Source: Maricaulis sp048270095 (GTDB taxonomy: Bacteria; Pseudomonadota; Alphaproteobacteria; Caulobacterales; Maricaulaceae). Taken from it: a stretch of DNA of 64,000 nt. Below the pieces are notes generated by a model, which saw only the letters and a list, made by a program, of their open reading frames with translations, ran no database searches and was not told the DNA's origin. The first letter of the stretch is position 1. Each line of letters begins with the position of its first letter. Positions 54,968-62,682 of this stretch are shown in pieces. Position numbers and translations under genes: made by a program. The DNA lies in contig NZ_JBLWTL010000002.1 of assembly GCF_048270095.1 (NCBI RefSeq), positions 62,001 through 126,000 on the forward strand, read 5' to 3'.

Positions 54968-55354
54968 ATGGCCCTGAAAATCTCGCTCAAACCCGGCGAG
55001 AAGTTCGTGCTGAACGGAGCCGTGGTGGAGAATGGCGACCGCCGTGCCACGCTTCTGTTGCAGAACCGGGCTTCGGTGCTTCGTGAGAAGGACATCATGC
55101 AGGCAGACCAGGTCACGACACCGGCCCGCCACATCTATTTTCCGATCATGATGATGTATCTCTCCGATCAGGCCGATGAATTCCAGTACGAGCAGTTCGT
55201 GCTCCGGATGAATGAATTCATGGGCGCTGTGACGGCGACGGAAATCCTGTCGAGTTGCGTCACCATCAGCCGCGATGTGATGGCCGGCGAGTATTACAAG
55301 GCGTTGATGCGCTGCAAGAAACTGATCGAGTTTGAAGAGGAGCGTCTGAAGTAA
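54968..55354 (+). CDS. flbT: FlbT, flagellin mRNA regulator
   Basis: Post-transcriptional regulator that ties flagellin synthesis to hook completion in Caulobacter, acting on the flagellin mRNA leader. The 128-residue product has the family start ALKISLKPGEKFVLNGAVVENGD, the ATLLLQNRASVLREKDIM segment, YFPIMMMYLSD and a C-terminal AGEYYKALMRCKKLIEFEE. It overlaps flaF by one base (TAATG). It is divergent from flmG across 192 bp (54776-54967), a region that contains a possible degenerate CtrA site but no sigma-54 promoter. Confidence 0.96.
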   Translation: MALKISLKPGEKFVLNGAVVENGDRRATLLLQNRASVLREKDIMQADQVTTPARHIYFPIMMMYLSDQADEFQYEQFVLRMNEFMGAVTATEILSSCVTISRDVMAGEYYKALMRCKKLIEFEEERLK

Positions 55355-55728
55355 TGTCCTTTCAAGCCTATCAAAAAGCCTCAACCCGGGTGGAAGACCC
55401 GCGTTCGACGGAATATCGGCTATTTGCCCAGGTGACGCGGGCCCTGATGCAGGCGTCGGAGGCTGACCGGGTCGAGATTTCGAGCCGGATTGACGCGCTC
55501 GACTGGAATCGCAGGCTCTGGTCCAACCTCGGCGCCGATTGTGCCAGTGCCGAGAACAAACTCCCGGAACAGCTCCGTGCCTCGATCATCTCGCTGTCGC
55601 TATTTGTCTCGAAATACACCTCCCAGGTGATGCGCGGGACCGGTGAGTTCGAAGTTTTGATCGACCTGAACCGCACGATCATGCAGGGCCTCGCGCCGCA
55701 ACCGAATGCGGCGAACAGCGCCGCCTGA
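55354..55728 (+). CDS. flaF: FlaF, flagellin secretion/regulation protein
   Basis: Works with FlbT in coupling flagellin production and export. The 124-residue helical protein has the family features SFQAYQKASTRVEDPRSTEY, ALMQASEADR, ALDWNRRLWSNLGADC and SLSLFVSKYTSQVMRGTGE. It is translationally coupled to flbT. A strong hairpin at 55783-55810 follows, then the first flagellin gene after about 370 bp. Confidence 0.95.
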   Translation: MSFQAYQKASTRVEDPRSTEYRLFAQVTRALMQASEADRVEISSRIDALDWNRRLWSNLGADCASAENKLPEQLRASIISLSLFVSKYTSQVMRGTGEFEVLIDLNRTIMQGLAPQPNAANSAA

Positions 55729-55782
55729 CCGGCCGCGCATGGCTGATAGCCGTCATTTCCAAGCTTTCCTGAATACCTGAAG

Positions 55783-55812
55783 GGCCGGCCGCACGTGAAT
55801 GCGGCCGGCCTT
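55783..55812 (+). terminator. Terminator-like hairpin after flaF
   Basis: GGCCGGCCGCA (55783-55793) pairs perfectly with TGCGGCCGGCC (55800-55810) around a 6-base loop, followed by TT. It separates the flbT-flaF unit from the first flagellin promoter. Between it and that promoter (55813-56013) no gene is seen. Confidence 0.75.
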
Positions 55813-56013
55813 GTGCATTTGCGGCGTGTCTGACCGGCGGTTCTCGGGGCCAGGCCGCGTTCTGCATTCACCAGAATTGCGCGTAGGGGTGCGGCCGCAG
55901 GCAGGTTCTGCCGGGTCGGCACAATTGGACTGCACAATCGGGCGAATGTCCGGCTATGGTTCCACGCAAATATAAAATCCGACACGAAAACAACCGCTTG
56001 CCTGCGTCTTCGG

Positions 56014-56028
56014 TGGCATGGGGATTGC
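56014..56028 (+). promoter_or_regulatory. Sigma-54 promoter of flagellin gene 1
   Basis: TGGCATGGGGATTGC: the -24 GG (56015-56016) and -12 GC (56027-56028) are 12 bp apart as in the consensus TGGCAC-N5-TTGC. The expected transcription start is near 56040, giving a leader of nearly 60 bases before ATG 56098. Confidence 0.88.
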
Positions 56029-56097
56029 GACTGTTCCGACAGGACAAAAAGTCCAAGTCAAGAACGACTTCACCACTTCCAGAATGGAGGAACAATT

Positions 56098-56922
56098 ATG
56101 CTTTCAGTGAACACCAACGCCGGAGCCATGGTGGCTCTGCAGAACCTGACGAAGACCAACGCTCAAATGACTGAGGTTCAACAGCGGATCAATACCGGCC
56201 TGGATGTGGCGGGTGCGAAGGATGATGGCGGCAAGTTCGCTATCGCCCAGCGTATGCGCGCCCAGGTGGGTGGCTATTCCGTTGTGAAAGACAGTCTGAA
56301 CCGGTCCCAGTCTGTCGTCGACGTCGCACTTGCGGCGGCCGAGGGCATCTCGGACCTGCTCATTGAGATGAAGGCAAAGGCACTGGCGGCATCTGATGTT
56401 TCTCTGGACTCTGCATCGCGGACGGCCCTGAACGAAGACTTCAAGGCCCTGCGCGACCAGATTTCGAAGATGGTCAGTACCGCTGAATTCAATGGCACAA
56501 ACTTGATCAACAATACCGTGACGTCAATTTCCGCCCTGGCGAATGATGACGGTAGCAGCACGATCTCGATCGTCGATGAAAACCTCTCGCTGGGGGGCGC
56601 TGTCGTGACCCTCGGTGCGACGGCTTCCTTCGCGACGGCTGGTACGGCTGATACGCTTGCGGGAACGATCTCGACTTCGCTGAATAATCTGAATCTTGCG
56701 TTGGCGCGCCTCGGCACGGCATCGAAATCTTTGGAGATTCACGAAAGCTTTGTGGCCAAGCTTTCCGACGCCCTTGAAGTGGGTATCGGGAATATTGTCG
56801 ACGCGGATCTGGCAAAAGAGAGCGCGCGCCTGCAGTCGCTGCAAGTCAAGCAGCAGCTGGGGGTTCAGGCACTTTCGATTGCCAATACGGCTCCGCAGAC
56901 CATTCTGTCTTTCTTCCAGTAG
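56098..56922 (+). CDS. Flagellin 1
   Basis: Short alpha-type flagellin, 274 residues, with D0/D1 ends and a small variable middle. The N-terminus is SVNTNAGAMVALQNLTKTN and QQRINTGLDVAGAKDDGG, and the C-terminus is VDADLAKESARLQSLQVKQQ then LGVQALSIANTAP and a final Phe-Phe-Gln. Ser/Thr-rich stretches in the middle (TVTSISALANDDGSSTISI) are likely O-glycosylation sites for the FlmG-like enzyme. GGAGG sits 8 bases before ATG. Its own sigma-54 promoter and terminator flank it. It is very similar to flagellin 2. Confidence 0.96.
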   Translation: MLSVNTNAGAMVALQNLTKTNAQMTEVQQRINTGLDVAGAKDDGGKFAIAQRMRAQVGGYSVVKDSLNRSQSVVDVALAAAEGISDLLIEMKAKALAASDVSLDSASRTALNEDFKALRDQISKMVSTAEFNGTNLINNTVTSISALANDDGSSTISIVDENLSLGGAVVTLGATASFATAGTADTLAGTISTSLNNLNLALARLGTASKSLEIHESFVAKLSDALEVGIGNIVDADLAKESARLQSLQVKQQLGVQALSIANTAPQTILSFFQ

Positions 56923-56930
56923 TTTCGTCG

Positions 56931-56962
56931 ATCGGGGCCGCCCTTGGGCGGCCCCGATTTTC
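56931..56962 (+). terminator. Rho-independent terminator after flagellin 1
   Basis: ATCGGGGCCGCC (56931-56942) pairs perfectly with GGCGGCCCCGAT (56947-56958) around a CTTG loop, ending in TTTT. The next 210 bp to the second flagellin promoter contain no gene. Confidence 0.92.
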
Positions 56963-57179
56963 TTGGTTCAGCACGCGGGGGGCCATAAGCATGTCCGCAA
57001 TCTGGCGTTAACCATCTGTAAATCATAAAACTTTGCCGATGGGAAATTTTTGCCGGCCATTCTGCCTGCTGCTGCGGCACTTTTTGCCGAGCCAATGGTT
57101 ACCGGCGATCGTCCGATTCAGCGAACATTACCAGCGGCGGCTTCTCTCCCCCGATTAACCTGTTTCAGCCAACCGTTTC

Positions 57180-57194
57180 TGGCCCGTAGTTTGC
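57180..57194 (+). promoter_or_regulatory. Sigma-54 promoter of flagellin gene 2
   Basis: TGGCCCGTAGTTTGC: -24 GG at 57181-57182 and -12 GC at 57193-57194, 12 bp apart. The predicted start is near 57206 and the leader is about 60 bases. A C replaces the usual A in TGGCA, so it may be slightly weaker than the other two. Confidence 0.82.
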
Positions 57195-57266
57195 GAGGAT
57201 TTCCGTGGATCAGAAGGTCCATCGGGCAAAACGCCCGGCATAAACCAGAACGGAAAGGGCCAAGAA

Positions 57267-58091
57267 ATGGCTACTATCAATACGAATTCCGGCGCCATGG
57301 TTGCGCTGCAGCAGCTGAACATGACCAATCGCGACCTGGAACAGGTCCAGAGCCGGATCACCACCGGCCTTGCGGTCAGCTCCGCGAAAGATGATGGCGG
57401 CAAGTTCGCTATTGCCCAGAAAATGCGGGCAGACGTTCAGGCTTATGAAGTTGTTGGCGGGTCGCTCGATCTGGCAGCCTCGACGGTCGACGTGGCCCTG
57501 GCCGCTGGCGAAGCTGTTTCCGATATCCTGATCGAAATGAAGTCGAAGGCGCTCGCCGCTTCCGACACCAGCCTCGATTCGGCTTCGCGTTCCGCGCTGA
57601 ACGAAGACTTCAAGGCACTTCGCGACCAGATCGGCAAGATCGTTGGTAATGCCTCGTTCAATGGCACGAACCTGATCAATAACTCGGTGACCTCGATCTC
57701 GGCGCTCGCCAATGCTTCGGGCTCGTCCACGATCTCGATCGCTGACGAGAATCTTTCGCTCGGTGGCGGCGTTGTCACGCTGGCAGCAACCGCTTCGATG
57801 GATTCTGCCGGTACCGCTGCGACACTCGCTGGCACCATCTCGACGTCTCTGAACAACCTCAACTCTTCCCTGGCTCGCCTGGGTACGGCTTCGAAATCCG
57901 TGGGTATCCACAAGGATTTCGTCGGCAAGCTGTCCGACTCCCTGACGCAGGGTATCGGCAATCTGGTCGATGCCGATCTGGCAAAAGAGAGCGCGCGGTT
58001 GCAGTCCCTGCAGGTCAAGCAACAGCTTGGCGTTCAGGCTCTGTCGATCGCAAACAGTGCTCCGAGCACGATCCTGGGCTACTTCCGTTAA
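57267..58091 (+). CDS. Flagellin 2
   Basis: A 274-residue flagellin, clearly a duplicate of flagellin 1. Shared blocks include GAMVALQ, AKDDGGKFAIAQ, ALNEDFKALRDQI, FNGTNLINN and LQVKQQLGVQALSIAN. Differences are mainly conservative and lie in the D1 helices and the Ser/Thr-rich centre (SVTSISALANASGSSTISIA). It ends in ILGYFR rather than Phe-Phe-Gln. It has its own sigma-54 promoter and is followed by flaG after about 100 bp with a hairpin between. Confidence 0.96.
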   Translation: MATINTNSGAMVALQQLNMTNRDLEQVQSRITTGLAVSSAKDDGGKFAIAQKMRADVQAYEVVGGSLDLAASTVDVALAAGEAVSDILIEMKSKALAASDTSLDSASRSALNEDFKALRDQIGKIVGNASFNGTNLINNSVTSISALANASGSSTISIADENLSLGGGVVTLAATASMDSAGTAATLAGTISTSLNNLNSSLARLGTASKSVGIHKDFVGKLSDSLTQGIGNLVDADLAKESARLQSLQVKQQLGVQALSIANSAPSTILGYFR

Positions 58092-58102
58092 TCCACGGAA
58101 CC

Positions 58103-58128
58103 GGATGGCGGGCCCTGGCCCGCCATCC
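58103..58128 (+). terminator. Hairpin between flagellin 2 and flaG
   Basis: GGATGGCGGGCC (58103-58114) and GGCCCGCCATCC (58117-58128) form a near-perfect stem with a tiny loop. No T run follows, so it could reduce, rather than stop, transcription into flaG or protect the flagellin mRNA 3' end. Confidence 0.6.
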
Positions 58129-58195
58129 ACCTTCCCGGGATCGCTGACGGAGGATGTTTTGGAGGCGCTGACGCCTCTACGTCGGCGAAAAGAAA

Positions 58196-58564
58196 ATGGC
58201 TGATACCAATTATACGCGGTCACCTCTGGTGGCTAATCCACTTCTGGATTCACGCGATATGTCCGGCGACCGCCTTCGGCCCGACCCGACCCGCGTCCCG
58301 CCTGTCGAAACAAAGCCGTCCATGCCAAAGACTGCAGGCCGTCCTTCAGAGGAACTGGTTGCAGAGCTGGAGCGCTTGTCCCGGGACATGCTGGGAAATT
58401 CCAGGCTCAGTATTCAGCGTGAAACGACGTCCGGCGACTTCGTCTATTTGATGATCGACAAGGATACCGGCGAGACCATCCGTCGCTGGCCGCCTGAAAC
58501 GCACCAGGACCTGGCGGAGTATCTGCGGACCTTCAAGGCCGGCATCGTCAACAAGAGGGCCTGA
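58196..58564 (+). CDS. flaG: FlaG-family protein
   Basis: A 122-residue protein. A disordered, proline-rich first half leads to the FlaG domain: EELVAELERLSRDM then LSIQRETTSGDFVYLMIDKD and TGETIRRWPPE. FlaG proteins affect filament length and flagellin interaction in several bacteria. It lies between flagellin 2 and flagellin 3 in the same direction. No sigma-54 promoter is visible directly before it, so it probably depends on read-through from flagellin 2. Confidence 0.88.
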   Translation: MADTNYTRSPLVANPLLDSRDMSGDRLRPDPTRVPPVETKPSMPKTAGRPSEELVAELERLSRDMLGNSRLSIQRETTSGDFVYLMIDKDTGETIRRWPPETHQDLAEYLRTFKAGIVNKRA

Positions 58565-58691
58565 GTCGCTGGGCAAAACTGACCGCCCTGGCCGTCACGA
58601 CTCGGCAAATTCCGACTTTTCCTCCCCATCGCGGTGATCGCAAAAACGGGTAAGTCGCTGATATAGAGCTATTTATCGGCTTTTCAGAAAT

Positions 58692-58706
58692 AGGCACGGC
58701 AATTGC
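58692..58706 (+). promoter_or_regulatory. Sigma-54 promoter of flagellin gene 3
   Basis: AGGCACGGCAATTGC: near-perfect consensus with -24 GG at 58693-58694 and -12 GC at 58705-58706. The predicted transcription start is near 58717, giving a leader of about 48 bases. It is the best of the three flagellin promoters in this window. Confidence 0.92.
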
Positions 58707-58764
58707 GCTCGTAATATCAAGGCGTCACGAAAGTGTGGCGCGGTGATTTGCGGGAGAATATCGC

Positions 58765-59595
58765 ATGACCTTGAGTGTCCACACCAATACCGCCGCGATG
58801 ATTGCGCTGCAGAACCTCAACAAAACCAATGATCAGATGGATGGCGTTCAGAACCGGATCAATACCGGCCTGAAGATCGCCGGAGCCAAGGATAATGCGG
58901 CGATCTATGCGGTCGCCCAGGGCATGCGCGCTGATCTCGGTGCGCTCAGTGCCGTCCAGACCGGTCTCAACCGCGCCACGACGATTGGTGATGTTGCGCT
59001 GGCCGCCGGTGAGACGATCTCGGATTTGCTGATCCAGATGCGCGAAAAGGCCATGGCGGCGATGGACCCGTCGATCGATTCCTATTCGCGTCAGGCCTAT
59101 GATTCTGACTTCAAGGCTCTGCTCGACCAGGTCCGGGTGATCATCGAGAATGCTGAATTTGATGGCGCCAATCTTCTTGATGGCTCGGTGACCAATGGTG
59201 TTGAATTCCTCGCCGACGCCGATGCGGCCCGCACGGTCACGCTGAAGTCCCAGGATATGAGCATTGGCGGCGCGATCGTGACGATCCCGGCGACGGCCAG
59301 CCTGAGCACTGTCACGCTTGCAACTTCGGTCATGGCGACCATCCAGGCCAGTCTCGATAACGTCAATCAATCCCTCGCTGATCTCGGCTCGGACACCAAG
59401 AAGCTCGAAGCCCATTCCGGTTTCGTCAGCAAACTGGCCGATGCCCTCACCAAGGGGGTTGGCAATCTGGTCGATGCCGACCTGGCGGTTGAAAGTGCGC
59501 AATTGCAGGCCTTGCAGGTCAAGCAACAACTGGGTGTCCAGGCGCTTTCGATTGCCAACTCCCAGCCACAGATCATTCTCAATCTTTTCCAGTAG
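58765..59595 (+). CDS. Flagellin 3 (divergent)
   Basis: A 276-residue flagellin of the same short type, but clearly more distant from the other two. It starts TLSVHTNTAAMIALQNLNKT, lacks the KDDGGKFAIAQ block (AKDNAAIYAVAQ instead), has NLLDGSVTNGVEFLADADAA in the variable part and KSQDMSIGGAIVTIPATASL later. It shares the conserved LQVKQQLGVQALSIAN end. This suggests a separate role, such as a hook-proximal or minor flagellin as in Caulobacter, where six flagellins differ in place. It has its own sigma-54 promoter and terminator. Confidence 0.95.
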   Translation: MTLSVHTNTAAMIALQNLNKTNDQMDGVQNRINTGLKIAGAKDNAAIYAVAQGMRADLGALSAVQTGLNRATTIGDVALAAGETISDLLIQMREKAMAAMDPSIDSYSRQAYDSDFKALLDQVRVIIENAEFDGANLLDGSVTNGVEFLADADAARTVTLKSQDMSIGGAIVTIPATASLSTVTLATSVMATIQASLDNVNQSLADLGSDTKKLEAHSGFVSKLADALTKGVGNLVDADLAVESAQLQALQVKQQLGVQALSIANSQPQIILNLFQ

Positions 59596-59634
59596 ACCCG
59601 TAAGCCTGCCTCACCACGGCCTGTCTTGCTGCGG

Positions 59635-59660
59635 AACGGCACCCCACGGGGTGCCGTTTT
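59635..59660 (+). terminator. Rho-independent terminator after flagellin 3
   Basis: AACGGCACCCC (59635-59645) pairs with GGGGTGCCGTT (59648-59658), with the inner pairs probably open, followed by TTTT. Confidence 0.88.
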
Positions 59661-59707
59661 CGTTTCAGCGACTCGCGTCATGATGCGCAGCGCACCGAGG
59701 ATACATC

Positions 59708-60874
59708 ATGCCCAGACCCTTTCTGCCCTATGGCCGGCAATCCATTGATGACAGCGATATCCAGGCGGTTGCCCAGGTTTTGCGCTCGGACTGGCTGACG
59801 ACAGGGCCGGCGGTCGATGCCTTCGAGGCGGACTTCGCGGCCTGCACCGGGGCGGCCCATGCGATCGCCTGCTCGAACGGGACGACCGCCCTGCATCTGG
59901 CCCTCGCCGGGCTGGATGTTGGCCCGGGCGATGTCTGCATCGTGCCGGCGATTACCTTCATGGCGACGGCGAATGCGGCGATGTATTGCGGTGCCGATGT
60001 GGTGTTTGCCGATGTTGATGCCACGACCGGGCTGATGACCCCGGACACGCTGCGGCAGGCGATCACGCGTGTCTCGGGGGCGAGACTGCGCGCCGTTTTG
60101 CCGGTCCATCTGGCCGGGCAGTGCGAGGATATGGCCGCCATGCGCGAGATCGCTGATGCGGCCGGCGCCAAACTGGTCGAGGATGCCTGTCATGCACTCG
60201 GCACGCGCTGGCGGGACCGGCCGGTCGGGGCCTGCGAGCATTCCGACGCGGCTTGCTTTTCCTTCCATCCCGTCAAGACCATAGCGGCCGGCGAGGGAGG
60301 GATGGTGACAACCAGCGACGCGGCTCTGGCAGCCCGGCTGCGGCGTTTGCGCAGTCATGGCATTGAGCGCGATCCGGCACGAATGGAACAGGGCCAGGAC
60401 GAGCCCTGGTGGCATGAGATGCAGGAGCTGGGCTGGAATTACCGCCTGTGCGATGTCCAGGCGGCTCTGGCGCGTTCGCAATTGCATCGCCTGGATGTTT
60501 TCGCGGCCAAACGCAAAGCGCTGGCAGAGACTTATGACGTTTTGCTCACGGGGCATCCGCTCGTGAAACCATTGGTACGGACACCCGAATGTGATCCCTG
60601 TCTGCATCTCTATCCGGTGCGGATTGACTTTGCCGGGGCTGGCACGGACCGCGCCAGCATTATGCGGGCCCTGCAGGAACGCGGGATAGGTTCGCAGGTT
60701 CACTATATCCCGGTGCCGTCACAGCCTTGGTATCGCAGGCGTTATGGCGATCAGACTCCGCCCGGTGCGGCTGGATATTATGCGCAGACATTGAGCCTGC
60801 CGCTGTTCACGGACATGGCGGCAGACGATCCGGCGCGGGTGGTGGCGGCGCTGGACGCGGTGCTGGGCGGCTAG
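59708..60874 (+). CDS. pseC: PseC-like sugar aminotransferase (DegT/DnrJ/EryC1 family)
   Basis: PLP-dependent transaminase of 388 residues. It is predicted to aminate the C4 keto group of UDP-2-acetamido-2,6-dideoxy-beta-L-arabino-hexos-4-ulose in pseudaminic acid synthesis. It has SDWLTTGPAVDAFE, the cofactor-phosphate motif CSNGTTALHLAL, VLPVHLAGQCEDMAAM with the ring-stacking region, DACHALGT and the Schiff-base Lys190 in CFSFHPVKTIAAGEGG. The assignment to PseC rather than another DegT enzyme is supported by pseI, pseG and the methylase next to it. It starts after a terminator and overlaps the convergent methylase gene by 4 bp. Confidence 0.85.
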   Translation: MPRPFLPYGRQSIDDSDIQAVAQVLRSDWLTTGPAVDAFEADFAACTGAAHAIACSNGTTALHLALAGLDVGPGDVCIVPAITFMATANAAMYCGADVVFADVDATTGLMTPDTLRQAITRVSGARLRAVLPVHLAGQCEDMAAMREIADAAGAKLVEDACHALGTRWRDRPVGACEHSDAACFSFHPVKTIAAGEGGMVTTSDAALAARLRRLRSHGIERDPARMEQGQDEPWWHEMQELGWNYRLCDVQAALARSQLHRLDVFAAKRKALAETYDVLLTGHPLVKPLVRTPECDPCLHLYPVRIDFAGAGTDRASIMRALQERGIGSQVHYIPVPSQPWYRRRYGDQTPPGAAGYYAQTLSLPLFTDMAADDPARVVAALDAVLGG

Positions 60875-61503
60875 CGGTTCTTCTTGCGGAACAGGACCCA
60901 GGTGAGGTCATCAATCCCGGTGGAGCGCTGCCACATGAATCCATCCTCCACGATTTCCAGATCATCGAAACGGTCGAGGAAGAAGCCGCCGAAATCACGC
61001 TTGAACAACAGGTCGTTACGTCCGCGATACGGAATGGATTCGGGCTTGGTCGAGAAATATTCGGCGACCAGAATCCAGCGATTTGAAACCCGGTGCATCT
61101 CGTCGGCGACGGTGCCGAGATCGTCAGGATGGACGTGAATCAACACGCCCGACGAGAACACCATGTCGATTTCGCCGGCGCCAAAGGGCAGTTTCTGCCC
61201 TGTCGCGTTATATAGCCGTTCGTCTGCCACAACCCTGTCGTCCAGCACGCGCTGCCTTGCCTTGGCATTGGGCTCCACTGCGTGCAGTGTCGCGGCGCAG
61301 AGCCGGTCGATGGCGCGCAGGTTCAGACCGATATTGCAGCCGACCTCCAGAATGCTCTCCGGCTCGGCGCCAAACGTTGTTTTGAGCATCTCCGCCCACA
61401 TCCGGGTGCGCATTCGCAGCACCTCGGTCAGACTCTCATTGCGATCGATATATTTGTCGCCGAATTCGCCGCGCCAGGCATCGAGCTGGGTTGTGTCGGT
61501 CAT
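60871..61503 (-). CDS. Pseudaminic acid biosynthesis-associated methyltransferase
   Basis: A 210-residue SAM methyltransferase. It opens with the diagnostic WRGEFGDKYIDRNES of the pseudaminate-associated methylase family (TIGR03587 type). The SAM site is SILEVGCNIGLNLRAI and motif IV is DMVFSSGVLIHVHPDDL. It likely methylates a sugar, a precursor or the glycan itself; the exact acceptor is unknown. It is directly coupled to pseI (stop/start overlap at 61500-61503) and is last of the minus-strand group coming in from the window end. Confidence 0.88.
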   Translation of the reverse strand: MTDTTQLDAWRGEFGDKYIDRNESLTEVLRMRTRMWAEMLKTTFGAEPESILEVGCNIGLNLRAIDRLCAATLHAVEPNAKARQRVLDDRVVADERLYNATGQKLPFGAGEIDMVFSSGVLIHVHPDDLGTVADEMHRVSNRWILVAEYFSTKPESIPYRGRNDLLFKRDFGGFFLDRFDDLEIVEDGFMWQRSTGIDDLTWVLFRKKNR

Positions 61504-62585
61504 GCACTCTCTCCATCGCTGCGCCAGTCGATCATCTCCATCGCCAGCGGATCACCACGTTTCAGGGCGCGCGTCGCACGCCGGTCGATTATCGCATCCC
61601 AGTGCTTCGGGGCGAGGCCCAGGCCGGGCCGGATCGAGCGGACATTGTCCGCCGTGAAAGCCTCGCCGGCGGCGATGTCGCGCACGACATAGAGCGAGCG
61701 GCGGAAATTCATGGAACCGCGTTCACAGCCGGCCAGCTCGTATCGGACCGAGCCCAGTGCGGCGAAGGCGTTATGGCAATCCTCGACCAGGCGTGTGAGT
61801 TCATCCGGCTCCAGCGAGAAGGAACCGTCCGGGCCGCCATCGGCCCGCGAGAGCGTGAAGTGTTTCTCGATCACGCGCGCTCCGAGCGCGACAGCGGCGA
61901 CGGCGCAGGCGGTGCCCGGCGTATGATCGCTCAGCCCGGCGACGGCGTGGAAGGCTTCGGCCAGGTGCGGCACGGTGCGCAGATCGGATTGGTCAATCGG
62001 TGCCGGATAGGCAGACAGGCAATGCAGGACGGCCAGCCCGCCAACGCCGTTTTCGCGGGCGGTGCGGACGGCGTCATGGATCTCGGCCAGATTGGCCATG
62101 CCGGTTGACATGATCATCGGTTTTCCGGTGCGCGCGACGCGGGCGATCAGCGGCAGATCGGTGATCTCGAAGGAGGCAATCTTGTAGGCCGGCGCGTCGA
62201 GCGATTCCAGCAGGTCGACGGCGGTGTGGTCGAAGGGCGTCGAGAACAGCGGCACGCCCAGTTTGCGGGCACGGGCGAAGAGTTCGCCATGCCATTCAAA
62301 CGGCGTGTGGGCCTCGGAGTAGAGATCGTGCAGCGAGCGCCCGTGCCATAATCCCCCCTCGATCACGAAGCCCGGGCCGTCATGATCAATCGTGATGGTA
62401 TCGGCGGTATAGGTCTGGATCTTGATCGCATCGGCACCGCAGGCCGCCGCCGCCTCGATTGACGCGATGGCGCGGTCGATATGGCCAAGATGATTGGCCG
62501 AGATCTCGGCGATCACCAGCGGTGGGTGATCAGGGCCGACCGGGCGCCCGGCGAAGTCGAATGTGGTGTCAGGGGCGGTGGGCAT
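61500..62585 (-). CDS. pseI: Pseudaminic acid synthase
   Basis: Condenses phosphoenolpyruvate with 6-deoxy-AltdiNAc to give pseudaminic acid. The 361-residue product has a TIM barrel (LVIAEISANHLGHIDRAI, ADAIKIQTYTADTITID, LFSTPFDHTAVDLLES, YKIASFEITDLPLI, MIMSTGMANLAEI, AGLSDHTPGTACA) with metal- and PEP-binding residues. The full SAF domain is also present (RRSLYVVRDIAAGEAFTADN and RSIRPGLGLAP). ATG 62585 fits orthologues; longer readings upstream are not coding. It is followed by the methylase gene with overlapping codons. About 97 bp separate it from the upstream formyltransferase. Confidence 0.93.
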   Translation of the reverse strand: MPTAPDTTFDFAGRPVGPDHPPLVIAEISANHLGHIDRAIASIEAAAACGADAIKIQTYTADTITIDHDGPGFVIEGGLWHGRSLHDLYSEAHTPFEWHGELFARARKLGVPLFSTPFDHTAVDLLESLDAPAYKIASFEITDLPLIARVARTGKPMIMSTGMANLAEIHDAVRTARENGVGGLAVLHCLSAYPAPIDQSDLRTVPHLAEAFHAVAGLSDHTPGTACAVAAVALGARVIEKHFTLSRADGGPDGSFSLEPDELTRLVEDCHNAFAALGSVRYELAGCERGSMNFRRSLYVVRDIAAGEAFTADNVRSIRPGLGLAPKHWDAIIDRRATRALKRGDPLAMEMIDWRSDGESA

Positions 62586-62682
62586 AATCGTCCTCAGGCA
62601 GTGGTGTCCGGCCAAAAATATGTCGCGTGGCGCATGGGGCGAATCACCCTTGGAGACAGGCTTCGAGCCTCGGTCAGGCAGG

